DNA of 64,000 nucleotides from Trichuris trichiura (lineage: Eukaryota > Nematoda > Enoplea > Trichinellida > Trichuridae). Location: contig JBAJFE010000037.1 in NCBI GenBank assembly GCA_037903355.1, positions 1 to 64,000 on the forward strand, written 5' to 3'. Positions 12,681 through 25,710 of this stretch are shown here, piece after piece. How positions within the stretch are numbered: position 1 is the first letter of the stretch; each line of letters opens with the position of its first letter. Made by a program: the position numbers and the translations under genes. The notes below the pieces were generated by a model. It saw only the letters and a list, made by a program, of their open reading frames with translations, made no database searches and was not told the origin of the DNA.

Positions 12681-13369
12681 GCTATCCTTTCCATGCACCT
12701 TATTCTCAAGTAGAATGTATCTCACCCGCCCTCCCCTCCGGAAACCAATATCTAAACCCACTATTCCCTATTGGATGTGAACCCCGTATGCATGCTGGAA
12801 CCTATAGTGCCTACCCTTGCCCTGCCTACTGCATACTTACACGTTGATCCCGGACTTTTCCATTTTTCTCTTTCTTTTCTTGCTCCTCTTGTTGCCCCTG
12901 TTCGTTTCTTCTCGTTTCTTTTCCGTCCTCGAATTGTTTTCTTGCATCCGTTGGTGTGGATCCTAAACACGGAACCATAAACCTTATGAAATGTTGGACT
13001 GCAACCGCGACAGAAAAGACACGCGCCAGTTGAAAATTTTATTCGCGCAATCACACAAAATGTATGCGTAGAAGTGTTATTCACGAAATCAACAAATTCT
13101 TTTTTTCATTGTTTTTCAGAGCTTTCAGGACTGGCCAGGTCCCGTCGTCAGCAAGTCAGCAGTTGTCCATTCGAGTACTTTTCCTGAAAAAGAAGTTCTC
13201 GTCACAAAAAATCGATATGACAAAATTTACTTATCTTTTCAAGAAGCGAGCCAAATTTCTTCAAAGTCGAACTATAAACGCGAAATTAAAATTATTTCAC
13301 ATGAACAACATGCAACTGCTACAATATCCCCTCATGCTGTAACATGCATACATGCAGCAGTGACGCGAC

Positions 13370-14151
13370 AATGTTGAACGACGTCCACTTTGTCCCTTTT
13401 CAAATTGTTCCACACAACCATTTGGCAATTCTAAAAACCTAAAAATGCAATTCTAATCTTGCAAATTTGACATGCTGCAACGGAATTACCTTATCAGCAT
13501 TAGTCGCCAACGCCGTCCTTATCTGCATGTCGGCAGACTAAAACGATAAGATTAAATTCTAGAAACTGTTCAGTTTCTTTTGCTTTATTCATCACCTAGA
13601 AAACCTTGTCGCTTTTCTTTGAATGCGGAATAATTGTCACACAAAATTCATTTGCTGTGAAGGGGACACCATATGCTAATGACAACATGTGCTTCGACAT
13701 TGTCAACCTGAAAGACTAAAAAATTCTATTAATAAAACTTTTTATTCTATACGTACAGGAAGAGCAATATCTGTTCTTCATTTCGGCAAACAGATTTTCT
13801 ATCGGTCCGTTGACGACAGGATGAGACGAGTCCGGAAAGCTCTGAGAAACATTGCAGCAAACTCGTTTTTGTCAAACGAGTTTTTTCAGTAAATAACACA
13901 TCGGCATAAAGAAAAAAATAGCAAACAAAAAGTGCGGGGTCAAAATAAGGAACTGTGTAAGGCACAGCTGCGACGAACGAAAAAGGAGGGAGAGCGATCG
14001 CAGTTCAGCCGATGTCGTCGACGAGAAAATCGAAAAATGAGATTAAATTTACCGTGCTCTGCTCACATCGATGCTTATTATGCAAATTTGACCGTGACCA
14101 ATAAACCTTTACACTGTTTGCTTTGCAACGAGTGTGAGTGCTCGGCTGACT
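13370..14151 (-). CDS. Possible exons of a spliced gene of unknown function
   Basis: Several minus-strand open pieces are bounded by good splice signals and can be joined in phase: about 14109-14151 (reads SAEHSHSLQSKQCK after ttttag), about 13763-13967 (VPYTVPYFDPALF, ending before gtacgt), about 13604-13699 (LTMSKHMLSLAYGVPFTANE) and 13496-13543 (SADMQIRTALATNADK between ttttag and gtaatt), with a further open stretch beginning NCQMVVWNNLKRDK near 13435. These could be upstream exons of the gene at 10.5-11.7 kb. A plus-strand frame at 13121-13378 (SFQDWPGPVV start, after tttttcag) is equally open, so strand and gene structure remain unsettled. Confidence 0.3.
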
Positions 14152-14199
14152 AAAACGGAACGACTCATTTACACAAACTATTTACTTTACTAATACGTG

Positions 14200-15150
14200 G
14201 GATTGGAAGGGCAACTGCGCAAGCCTTGAGGCAAATTTTACTTTGAGTAAACATTGTCATATACAATGAAACTTAATATTTTTTGAAACTGAATTTGATC
14301 CTCTTTTAAACACAAATAAAAGGCTAATTAACGTGATTGTTTAAACACGTGAGTATAAATGCCAACAATCAATGAGAAAACTAAAATGCAAACGTAATGA
14401 ACTTTTTTTACCCAACTTCAAAAAGTAAGGTTACCAATAGAAGATAATAATGTGTTCCAATAAAAAAGGGCAAATGACAAAAGCTTTACTTGTGCTTCAA
14501 AGGAACCAATACGAATCCATCATTGATCCAACCAAAACAACAATTTTACCTGAATGTTAAGCCGCAAAGAAGCCAAATGAAATGAAACGATTTATCAATC
14601 AATAACTATCTATATCCCTGCGCTAAACAACCATTTCTTTCCACCCGTAAGCAATAGAAACACGTTAAATAGTACTAATGATAGCATAGTTCTCAATAGC
14701 CGTCGTCCAGCGATGTATTGCGAAATGTATTAACGCTACGAAGGGACATCTGCTCTCACGGAATTGCAGAAAGTCAATTACCGATTGCTCATTTTTAATT
14801 GTTTAATTCTTAAAACTTCCATATCCTCATCTTTTACTAGGCTCACTGAATACACTATGCGGATTAGTAAAACCTTTTTGTATGCTAATTCAACTCCAAA
14901 AATCATTCTTCATTCTTCTTCGACATATATGCAAACGACTGAAAATTTGATCCGAAGCTTATTGGGTAATTAAAGCTCCACTACGATTTATGCAAAATAA
15001 TGGGTAATCTGTCCAAATTATCATTGTCAAAAATAAACAAGCGTATGCTCAATCTGAAAGTATACCAGTATATGATGGTTATTGTTCCGCAGTCTTTGTT
15101 CACATTGATAGATTCATTTTTCTCTAACACAAGTTGATTCGTAACGGGAT
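14200..15150. other. Intergenic sequence
   Basis: AT-rich, with no recognisable gene or repeat. Confidence 0.4.
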
Positions 15151-15157
15151 AATTTTT

Positions 15158-15574
15158 CGAGGTTCTTGGTACATCTTTTACCGCTTTTCCCGTTTTTTGT
15201 CCGTGTTACTATCTGTGATTAAACGAAGCAGCTGCTCTACCAACGGATGGATGGGCGATTATTAGGAAACGACATACAGAACCAATGCATTCATATTTAT
15301 TTCAGCGCTATCTGAACATTTCAGTTTCATAGTCGGTGAGATGGAGGAGAGCTCGTTTTCAGATTTCGGAAAGAGCTCTCCTCCATTTCACTGACGACGG
15401 AACTAGAGCGTTCCGAAAGCTCTGAAATAAAAGGTTGAGTGCATTGGTCCTGTACAATTTTTCTTAATAATCGCTCATCCATCCGTTGGTAAATCAATTA
15501 TTTCATCTAATTACAGATACCAACAGAGAGACAAATAAACTGAGAAAGCCTGAGATCTACCAAAAACCATTCGT
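15158..15574. mobile_element. Fold-back MITE, copy 1
   Basis: Terminal inverted repeats of at least 130 bp. The left end ggttcttggtacatctttta... through accaacggatggatgggcg is matched in reverse on the right by catccatccgttggta and onward to aaaaacc. The centre is itself palindromic (gagctctcctccat against atggaggagagctc). There is no open reading frame. Terminal sequences are shared with the copy at 15.8 kb and the fragment at 10.4 kb. Confidence 0.8.
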
Positions 15575-15734
15575 TTTTCTGATTACAAGTGCGCAGTATG
15601 AGTAATAAAAGAGATTAAAAGTTAGAAAATTTTACTAACGAAATAATGTACTTCAGTTTTTCAAAATGGAAAGAACGCATTTCATTCCATGAAAAGAATC
15701 ACAATAAAGCCCTGTTGACATAAACACGGTGTGC

Positions 15735-16145
15735 TTTGTAACGGGCGCCTGTTTCCTGCCTGTTAAACCTTCTACGGTTTTTCCTGTTTTTCTCTCTGTG
15801 ATTGTTTCTCTAATTAGCCAAAACAATTGCTATACCAACGAGCGGATGACTGCTTATTACCATAAATTCAAAAACAATACAGTCAGCTTTTTTATTTAGA
15901 GCATACGGAACGCTCTGCTTCTGTCGTCAGTTTCGTCAGAAACTCGTCCATCTCACTGATGACAAAACTAGAGCGTTCTGAAAGCTCTAAATAAAAAGGC
16001 TGACTGTATTGTGTTTGAATTTATGCTAATAATCGCGCATCCATTCGTCGGTAGAGCAATGGTTTCGAGTAATCACAGATACCATCACACAGAGAAAAAA
16101 CGGGAAAATCCGTAGAAGAACGAAGAAACAGCCCTGTTAACAATC
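15735..16145. mobile_element. Fold-back MITE, copy 2
   Basis: Same family as the element at 15.2 kb. The left arm runs from about aacgggcgcctgtttc through ctaccaacgagcggatg-like sequence. The right arm reads catccattcgtcggtagag and ends in gaagaaacagccctgttaac. The centre carries gagcgttctgaaagctc, again as an internal palindrome. Non-coding. Confidence 0.8.
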
Positions 16146-16884
16146 ATAAATCAAATCTATTTATAAGCACGGCGGTAGAAGAAAGAAATTACTAATTACT
16201 TTCATTTTACTTTAAGGCATCGCTTAGTTCTCTTCTTTTGCTAAGTGAAGGAATTGCATAGAACATTTAAGGAAGACTTTTTCAAAACGTATACCTATGA
16301 TTAGAGATACTTTTGCAAAAACTAAAAACAAATGGAAAGTTTTTGAACGAAGAATCATTAAACCATTACGAATCTGCAAGTTATCATTTTCCTAAAATGT
16401 TTAGAGAAATCATAAGGCACTTTATTCTTGTAAGCAAATTAATAAATAATAATAACAAAGAGTGTCTGCTAAAAAAATTCCACATTTCATATAGCACATC
16501 AGTCTTTCAATGTCTTCACGGCAATCATTCGTTTAATAAAGATGAAGAAGACAAAATATGATGAACCTATGCATACGACAAACCCCTCTTCTGTTCATCA
16601 ATAACGTTTGTACTTAATGAGATGTTCTTAACTTCTATATTTGAAAACATCGCTGATAATGAGAACTATGGATTAGAAAACTATCCATAGTTCATTACAT
16701 ATTTGCCAAATCTTCGATTATACGGATAAACTACGACAAAAACATCAAGTTCATACAATGAAATACAATCTTTGGATGATTCCAACCTGCCGCGGCAAAA
16801 GTATAAAAAATAAAAAGCCGCTTTCAAGAGTAACTCAAAAACAGGAATTTTAGCTGCACTTTAAACAACTAAAGGTTTTCTTTT

Positions 16885-17026
16885 CGAAAAATTTTTCTTT
16901 GAGGTTTCAACCCGTTTTGTTTTCACGTAACGTGTACGGACCCCACAGCTTCGTCTACAATGTTTATGAGGGAAATAAAACGTAACGTGAAAACAAAACA
17001 GGTTGAAAGCGTAAAAAAAATTTTTC
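16885..17026. repeat. Imperfect inverted repeat (hairpin), 47-bp arms
   Basis: gaaaaatttttctttgaggt and the following sequence to acgtaacgt (16885-16932) are matched in reverse by acgtaacgtgaaaacaaaac and onward to aaatttttc (16980-17026). The loop is about 47 bases. Probably a small fold-back element remnant. Confidence 0.75.
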
Positions 17027-17169
17027 AAAAAAAAATTGAAACACCCTTTACGAAGAGAAAAAAGAAAAAGAGCCAAAAGTTTTGGCGAAATTATGGCACC
17101 GCACTGAAATACATTTTATGGATTTCATCACGTCACGTTAGGATCAACCGGAGCATATACCTTCATTAA

Positions 17170-18690
17170 ATAGAGAAATTACGTATACTTTTCTGATATT
17201 AAAAGTGTCTTCTTTGACATTAAACGACAGCGTCGCAACAATGCAACTACTTCAAGACCGTTCCATTATTATGGCTGAATAGTGGGCATACTTTTAAATA
17301 ATTGTAACACGTCTCATTCTGCTGCTTTGTACTCCTGAATATTGCATCGAAAATGGAGTTAATATTATGTTAACGCTGTCTGAAAAAATGAAACAGAAAA
17401 GTTTTTCTTGTTTCCTCAATGGACAATAAGTGACTGTTACATTTAATTTAATCAAAACATTTTGTGCTTTTTGTCAGAATGGACTTCAACTTTGTCAATC
17501 ATGATTTAACCGGGAAATAAACATTGGTGAATTACAAGTAACAACTTTAAAAAGTAGCTTAAATGTTTCAACAAAATAAAACAACTTTGGGATAACTGTC
17601 GCTGATATAACAGTTTTCTTCGCTGTAAACAACTATTGTACAAAAACTCTAATCTCTGCATATTACAAAAGCGAAGAGAATAAATTATTGTTACGAGTTG
17701 AAATTGCTCAGCCTAGACAACTATTTATTAATTTGATGCCAATACAATCTAAATGATCAGAAATTACTGCAAAGTTTTGTCAAAGTAAATTATTTAACAG
17801 TGCATATCTAAAACCCACAAAACTATTCAAAACAAGTACGTATAAATTTGCTGCGTCCTTCCTCAATTTCTACCGCCATTCCTGGTTTCATATTTGTGCG
17901 TTCGTAATGAAATTGAAAACGTCGTACGAACCGAACACCCGTTAACGCTATTTTGAAAACATTTACAAAAAGTACAAACAAATTATTTTTCCAACATTTC
18001 AATAAGTATCAATGGAATTGGCATCCGTTTACCTTTTCAATTTCTACAATCATAATTCCTCCTATGAGATTGAAACGTTACAGTAAAGGGAAATATTTTT
18101 TCATCTATCAAATTTATTGAAATATATGCTGAGCGGATATTGTTTTAAATCTTTCAAAGTGCTCTTAAAATGGACGCTCAAATGTTTCAGAGTGAAAAAA
18201 GCAATCGATGAAAAAGGTCGGAAACGGGACAACAGCTGAAAATAATGCGCTAGCTGGTCAGTACTGATTCCATTACAATTTCTACTTGTAAAGAAGCGGA
18301 AAATCGCGTTACGGACGATACAGTAAAGAGATCATAAGAATAACCACCAAAATGAATAATCCATTAATGTTTATATGAAAGAAGTACGCAAACTTGATCA
18401 CTTCAATGTCATTTCAAATAGTCTAAATTGCGTGCTTAAGAAAAATTTAACAGTACATTTGTATATGACAAATACATTAATTAATTAATTATAAATTTTT
18501 ATCGGATGATGTTGACAATGATGAGAAGTTTTTTGTTTAAATTATAAACAATAGAACTTTAGGCAATGAAGAAACTTATATTTTTTCTACTATGTTCAAC
18601 GGATAAATGATAGAAATATTGTTTTTTTCATTATTTCACATATCTAACCATGTTTCGCTCATTATGTTTACATAAATTGTAACATAAACA
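17170..18690. other. Intergenic sequence
   Basis: AT-rich, with many stops in all frames. Nothing recognisable. Confidence 0.5.
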
Positions 18691-18698
18691 CTAGCGAA

Positions 18699-18920
18699 TA
18701 GGGTCAGCTAATTTGCATTACCTTCTTCAATGCAAACATAACAGCCATAGTACTTACTCAAAGTAAACGAACTATAGCAGGTCAGCTGAACTAATTCCTA
18801 AAATAAAGCAGCAAATTGAAGATTCAACGCCAATTTGTGTTTCTAAGCCGCTTACAGTAAACTCCTAAGGGTCAGACAGTAATTTGCATAAGGCTGATTT
18901 TTAGGGTATATAATACCCAC
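18699..18920 (+). promoter_or_regulatory. Promoter-like block: two octamer motifs and a palindromic TATA box
   Basis: A gggtcag word followed closely by taatttgcat (an ATTTGCAT octamer) occurs twice, near 18699 and 18869. A symmetrical TATA box, ggtatataatacc, lies at about 18904-18916. The downstream strand then becomes G/T-rich and runs into the long (GT)n tract. Whether a transcript starts here is not shown by the sequence. Confidence 0.45.
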
Positions 18921-19149
18921 ACACTGCTCGGCAGTTTAGTGCGTTTTTGTCCGTCTGTGCTGTATGCCTTCTGCGCGTGTGTTCTAAGCTTTTAGTGTGC
19001 ACTCGGTGGTGTAACAGTTGCAGAGCATCTACTGCGCGGTGCGGTGTGGGGTGTGTTGTGACGCGACGTGGCGCAGGGTGGATTAGGGTGCGCGGTGTGA
19101 TGTGGTGTGTGCGCGCGTGTGTGTGCGCGCGCGCGTGTGTGTGCTCGGT

Positions 19150-19494
<345 letters not shown>

Positions 19495-20591
19495 CGAGAG
19501 CGTGCCAATGCCTTGAGGATTAATTTTTCTGCGGTTTCATGAGAGGCAAACGACTGAACTGACATCCAATTGTTTTCTGAAAGGCGCTCCTATTCTTCGA
19601 CACCACCACCTCGCCTTTTATACAGCCCTCACTTGATCCTTTAGGCTACCAGTTGTTTCGTCACTCGAAAAAACCCCAAAGGAACATCCATTCACCTCAG
19701 ACGAGTAACTGAAAGTGGAGGTACATTTTGGACTGATTTCATTATCGAACATTTCATTTGTATAAGGAAAAAGAAGTTGTGGTCCACAGGGATTTCGGTA
19801 CGGATAGGATTATGTCGTACTCAGATGGTATTAACGTTAAATAAAATCAGCGATTCCGTCGGACGAAGAAATCGTGCGCTTGTGGAAAAATTTACAATCG
19901 CAAAGCTATTTCTAACAGGTTAAAAAAACTTACGTGCCTCTGAGATTTGTTCTGTTGAAAAGGCGGAAGATTATGACAAACGACGGTATTAGTAAAACTA
20001 CTGTATGCTTGTACGAAAAACATTTTAAACGAAATTCCAGATAAATTCTAGCTAGTAGTATCACTATCCAAACTACCCTCGGTAGTGTTTAGACCACACA
20101 TTCGTGGTTCTGTTTTACTATTCACTCATATTTAAAAAGGGAATGGGATATTAACCTACCATGCCTCACTCAGCTATGTGGATATGCCGAGCGTCTTCTT
20201 AAGGAAGTATACCTTTTTGCACGCATCTCTCTATCAACCAATTGACGTGCATCCTTTTTATGCGAAGCAATGTGAAACTGATTCTGAAAAAGACATTTAA
20301 CGTTGCACAGTGGAAACGAGAAAAGGGAAAGCAAACGTCAGACTTACAAATTTTCTCCGCTTCGTTTATTTCAAAACAACAGGAATGCTTTCAACGTCTG
20401 AAAGAGACACGTTAGTCGCGACGCGAGCGTAATGAGAATACGTCGTCTCAACCAAACGAGCTTCAGGCGTGCTGAAATTGTAATTCTACGTCAGCTCAGA
20501 CCGTAATGTTAACTGTTCAAAGGTAACTTTCGCGAAAGCTCACACAACAAACAAATAAGGCGCCTAGCGTCCTCTGGCGACATAGCAGTAC

Positions 20592-21034
20592 GTATATAAG
20601 TCCCAGTGAATGTTTGCTATTGAAACATACTTTGAAAATTAGATAACCTGTAGACCTACCATTATGGTGGAATATATGAACTAATCATTGGGAAATTGGT
20701 CATGCTTGTTCTGTACGCTCAAACACAATCACTTGCTTAAGGTAAACATTCTCTGATTTTTACACAGAAGAGAGTAAACATCGTTTGATTGATATACCTA
20801 AAGTACATGGAAGCATCATCGCTACATAGAATACCTAAACTTTAACCTAAAATGAACGCACGACAGACCAGGAAGAAGCAGATCAACAACACCGCTGCTA
20901 TGGGTCACACTGCAAGCATGTTGGCATGGTAAAAGACGCGCGTGCGTTCCGATAGATTTATCTAAAATTCCAGTTTCGGAAACGTCAATATCGTCTCAGA
21001 ACAAAGGAAAAATGTTCGTTGTAAGAGGCAATGA
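20592..21034 (+). CDS. Possible two-exon small ORF behind a TATA box, unknown function
   Basis: A TATA element (cgtatataagtcc) is at about 20590. The first ATG with a coding-like frame is at 20852: exon 20852-20928 reads MNARQTRKKQINNTAAMG and ends at a gtaaaa donor. An acceptor (aattccag) leads into 20974-21034, which continues in phase and stops after KRQ, giving 45 residues. There is no signal peptide and no domain I recognise. The case rests only on splice signals and phase. Confidence 0.25.
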
Positions 21035-21139
21035 AATCCTCGTCGAAGGAAAACTGAGTAGCTAGTATATGCTTAACCAATCACATCTGATGTTGTAAGC
21101 AATGGAAGATGTGGATTCATTGAACATGTCCTATCCTAG

Positions 21140-23460
21140 ATGTTCTGAACACATATGGGACTCTGTGTGCATGAAATATGGCTTGTAGTCATCGTCGCTT
21201 TTAAATTCACTTATTGCCACGCTTATTTATATGGTATCAACGACGGATCGGAAAACATCGTTATAGCACTTTTCGCAATCACTCAGAGAGTTTACAGAAT
21301 GTTTATGCCAATTGCCATCACGCCTATATCTGATGCCTATACATTTAATAGTTGGCTATACTGCTGTTGCCGTCAAGTCTCATAAAATAGAGGAACTGAT
21401 CTCCGGAATATTTGAACATAACAACTTCCACTTTGGAGTCTTAATTAAAGCTTGCTACTTAAGAGACAATAAATAAGGGTTTATGGTGTCTACGGTTGAC
21501 TTACACATGTCCTATTAACGGGTTGCTGCGTTATATTTTCTGTTTAGCCCTGTTTGAAAATTCATCTTTTTCTAATATCCACGTTTTACTACCGTCATTG
21601 TTATGTCTATTTCTAGTCGTTATTTGTCCTATAGTGTTGATCTTTATTAGATCATCTGGACTATTTTTTTGTAGTTCTATTAGGTCTATGCATAAGTGCT
21701 ACAGGTCACATTTCTGGGACAGTAAACGTGAGAATTCCGCGTTCACTTCGCCAGCCGCTAAAGAAAAGAAGAAACGTATTCTTCACGCAGGTGAGAGGCT
21801 TCAGAACACTTTTTTCTACAGTTGTCATTCCGGATTCACTTTGACAAGAAGTCCAGGAACGCATATCAACGCCACTGTAATGCTTTGTATTTCATCCAAA
21901 TAATGTCGCAGTAAATAATTCATAAATTTTTCTAAGCATGCGCACACGCAGCTCTTGCGCTAGATTACTGATCAGCACCAAAACCATATACCGAAAAAAG
22001 AATTCGACGTTTTCAATTTCTTGACGACACGTTCAAGAAGACAAAGTCTTTTATCAACTTATGCTCGCTGAGAATTAGATTTTGCGGCCAGCCAAGTCAC
22101 AGAATTTTTCTCCTGATCCGGGCTACCATTAAGGAGAAGTTCATGCAGGTGGACAAGACGGAGAAGCGTTGGAGAGGACTGCGGGAGCAGTTGTGCAAAT
22201 TTCCTATCAAACAGCGTTTGGACGTTTGTCTGCGCCCATTAACGAAACGAAGGAGAAACATTACTCTTTTGCAAACAAAACTGTACACAGTCAGTCAGGT
22301 GGATATACGAAAACGCAGAAACGAAAAAATACGAAGTACAATCATGACAAAAAATCATATTTGTCAAAACTTTACAAATGTTTCGCATATCTGCATGAAA
22401 AAAGACTTGCTGCACATGCTTCAAACATTATGTATATGGCCAACTTCGCGAAAGATGCGAAATCAGCAGCAGTTCAGCCAGTCAAATAGGCAAATGTATC
22501 TATCTGTGCTTCGGGAAAGTGTGAATGCATTAATGAAATTTCTGCCCAAATGTAGCTGCAAAATGCTACTACTACTGATGTGCTGAAGCGGAAACCATGT
22601 TACAATAGCTTTCATGATTAATATTGTATATGTCAACACACAATGAGCAATGCACTGAACAAATAGTCTTTCTTAAACATTTTCAAAAATTGGCTGTTGG
22701 CTTTCCCGGCATCAATGTTGTAAAGCAACGGTGGCGTCAACACGCTTCACGATGATTGTGAGAACGACTAATACTTCACGAAAAATCCAGCAGCATTGCA
22801 ACTTCACTTTCTGTGCATTTAACGTATAAAAATACTGTAGTTTATGCATAGACCTAATATACTACAGTTTCTCATTTTTACGAAACGACTCTGTGCTAGT
22901 AAAATGGGACAACATATTAGTGTAGACCGTTAGCGAACATCCAGCATTACAGGGCTCACACTTCTGTCAATAAACTTCTGTCGTTGCTATTGCAGGTGCA
23001 TAGCATTATTTTAGCTTGAGTTGCCAAAAATTGACAAATATGTTTTTTTATTTTCGTTAATGCTTTCCAGCAATTCTGTGGCCAGTATAGAGTGTTCACT
23101 TTCTATAAAAGGTGATGTATAAGCTGGTTGCAAAAGAGAGAAAGAGGGCTTTGAGAGAGCTGTATTTTTTTATTTACTAACCGGCAGAACGGATGATTAC
23201 ACGACAATAAGAAAATCAATGAATAAAAAACCTTTTGTAGATTTGAAGATTTGACGAGGCCTATCTGTGAAAGGTATTGTGAATACTGATACTAAACAAA
23301 GTGATTTGCTTTTGTGAGGCCTTGATGGGATAAAGGTTTGCAGCAAAGTTGTCCTCTATTGATGGTTCATAATTGAGGTTTAACAGGTGTGGAAGGAATT
23401 GAGGCACAGTTTTGAGAAAGAATGTTACGTAAAATTCTGCGAATTTTCATTCCGTGAAAT
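21140..23460. other. Intergenic sequence with unassigned open frames
   Basis: Plus-strand frames of 135 codons (21496-21903) and 147 codons (22143-22586) are open but lack recognisable domains, and two frames overlap at 22.2-22.5 kb. No splice chain or homology supports a gene. Confidence 0.4.
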
Positions 23461-23463
23461 ATT

Positions 23464-23603
23464 TTCGTAAATATGGTTTCTTGGTACGGGACAGTGGATT
23501 TTCATGTAGTATCCTTTCTGTACGGAATGTGGGTCCCGTTTAAAAACTTTTTATTTACTCCGTAGTAAATAAGCAGTTTCTAAACGTGACCCACATTCCG
23601 GTT
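23464..23603. mobile_element. Fragment of the hammerhead-type element family plus a small hairpin
   Basis: About 50 bases from 23464 (tttcttggtacgggacagtg) match, in reverse, the outer end of the palindromic element at 29.3 kb (cacggtcccgtaccaagaag). They are followed by a hairpin: cggaatgtgggtc at 23524 against gacccacattccg ending near 23600. No ribozyme-like motif is retained. Confidence 0.5.
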
Positions 23604-24544
23604 GGAAACACTTAAATGGAAAGATTCTTTTCCTTAGCAAAGGTACGTGTAAATGAGCGATATTACTTATGGCAAAACACGCTGGTGAGAAGCAACAAAC
23701 TAAAGCAAATTTCTTTCTACGTAGCAAAACATGGCCATTTTAGGTTAGAAAGTGCTTTACAAGATCACATGAAAAATTATAAAATATATGCCTGCACTGC
23801 GTATTTTCTTTCCAGACACAAAAAAATTGCACAATGGACGTCTTTTTTGGCTACAGAATTGCTGTGTAGCATTAACGAAGATAAAAACACTTCGAAAAGC
23901 AATCACTACTTTACCGTAACACTTAATAATATACTGCTGGTTATGCTGTACACGGTGTTTTCGTCCAACGGTTATTACTTTGTCATTCTATATGATATTT
24001 TTGTATTTTGCTAAAATGTATTATTCGTAATATCTTCCCTACGTTTCATTACTATTTTTGCGGCAGTTGTCTTTGTAAAACGTCTTTTGTTCTTTATTCG
24101 TTCTGTTCATTCGGTTGTTCTACGGAATAATAGTTTACAACTCAGCCCGACATGTTTAAAACTAAACTCATAGTTCCTTGTGATTAATGATATTACAGAA
24201 ATTAGATCATGTTTTCTTTGCACCATTGAACAGTGGAAAATCAGACAGCTTTACGGGCTACTGAACGTTTCATTGCTCTGCTATGCTGCTCTATGCTGTC
24301 CTCACCTTATTCTTCATTTTTGGTACTAATCGATATTCACATATATTTCTAATTTTGCATCAGTTTTGATCTGAATGACTATGCCTTACACTCGCTGGAT
24401 TTTTCCATTACGCTTACAATTTTCGCGTAATCTTTGCTGTAGGCGTGCAGTTTATTCAATGTCGACCTTAAGGCGTTGAAACGAAACTATTGCCGCCGTT
24501 TGCTTTTTAGCCGCTTTTTCTTTGGAATATTGCGTTTCGCAAAC

Positions 24545-24845
24545 TCAGCAGTGGACTGTTTGCAAGTCTGTTACGTGTTGGAAATGAAACCAAATTTTTT
24601 CTGCTCGCATGATTACCGCTTGATATGCATTGATCGTTAGTTGGACGCGCTGCTGCATTGATGCTGGCTTTGCAGATAATGCAATACATAGGATACTGGA
24701 GAAAATCTGACTACTTACCGCATCTTCGACAGGTCGTATGGTTGTTGAGTCAGTTGGCATCTTCGGCTGGTTCCAACTAACATCGCAATGTGACCAATGA
24801 TGCTTTGTCGATGCATTTGGAGTGGACGCTAGGTCGCATTTCTTA
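24545..24845 (-). CDS. Probable last exon of an unidentified spliced gene
   Basis: A tttatttgtag acceptor opens directly into a frame of about 100 codons (IKKCDLASTPNASTKHHWSH start) that ends in LQTVHC and a stop. It contains spaced Cys and His (KKCD, KHHWSHCD) that might bind zinc, but no known finger pattern. A gtaagt occurs inside the frame after VEDA, so the exon may instead be split. Candidate partners lie upstream at 25.0 and 26.5 kb. Function unknown. Confidence 0.35.
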
Positions 24846-25337
24846 ATCTACAAATAAAACGAACAATTGTAAATTGCTTAGTTTTACTCAAACTGCCTAG
24901 AGGAAAACAGTATAAGATGCTTTGAAAATGTCATCTTTAATAAGTTAGTTCTGAAACACCTCACATCCATTTTATTACTGTTTTAGACAGCTCATTAACC
25001 TTTTCTTCCATAGAATCAATCGTTTTGTGTCCCTGATAGATTCATACTTCCTCTAACGTAAATAACCTATTTTGCGTAATTGTCTTGCTTACCCTAAAGA
25101 AATGGTCTTAAAAGCGGTTACTTCCTACACAACAGGCTTACTTTTAACGGTTGAAAAGGGAAAACACTCTACTTATTACTTGTAATGTGTTGCCTTCGGC
25201 AAGCGTAGAGCTTATTTTAAGGAAGTGTGAAATAAGAAGTCAGAGAAACTGTAAATTCGCTAAACAGATCAGAATTCGTCGTCAACAAAAGGCCACCTTA
25301 TGCTGAATTTTGGAAATGGAAGCCTATACAACACATA

Positions 25338-25554
25338 CCGTATTTCACGGCCTATAAGTACACCCCTCTACCTAAGTAATGGGTAGTAATGATTGGCCCA
25401 GTTAATCACTTAGTGAGTCTAATTGAGGTAGAAGAATTGCTGTTCAGCTCATAGGACTAATAAGTAGAATGCGAGCCTAGGAAGTACCAACTGGGCCAAT
25501 TATTACCACCCATTACTTAGGTAGAGGGGTGTACTTATAGGCCGTGAAATACGG
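25338..25554. mobile_element. 217-bp MITE with 66-bp terminal inverted repeats and TA flanks
   Basis: The ends ccgtatttcacggcctataa... and the reverse of ...ttataggccgtgaaatacgg match over about 66 bp with two differences, out to cccagtt. Both ends are flanked by TA, the target duplication expected for Tc1/mariner/pogo-type DNA transposons. No ORF. An autonomous partner is not in the window. Confidence 0.85.
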
Positions 25555-25710
25555 TAATTTACTCTTTGAGATCTGCCACTGCTAGTCATCTCTTCGAATT
25601 TTCAAACTTAAGAATTAGCATTGGTCGGATCATAACAAAGCTTACAACCTAAAGATTGTAATAGTATCTGCACGCTGAATTTCATTTAAAAAGTGCACAT
25701 TCTGTACCTT

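Noticed and set aside
22143..22586. 147-codon basic plus-strand frame
   Set aside because: A second frame is equally open over the same bases and no domain or splice context supports either.
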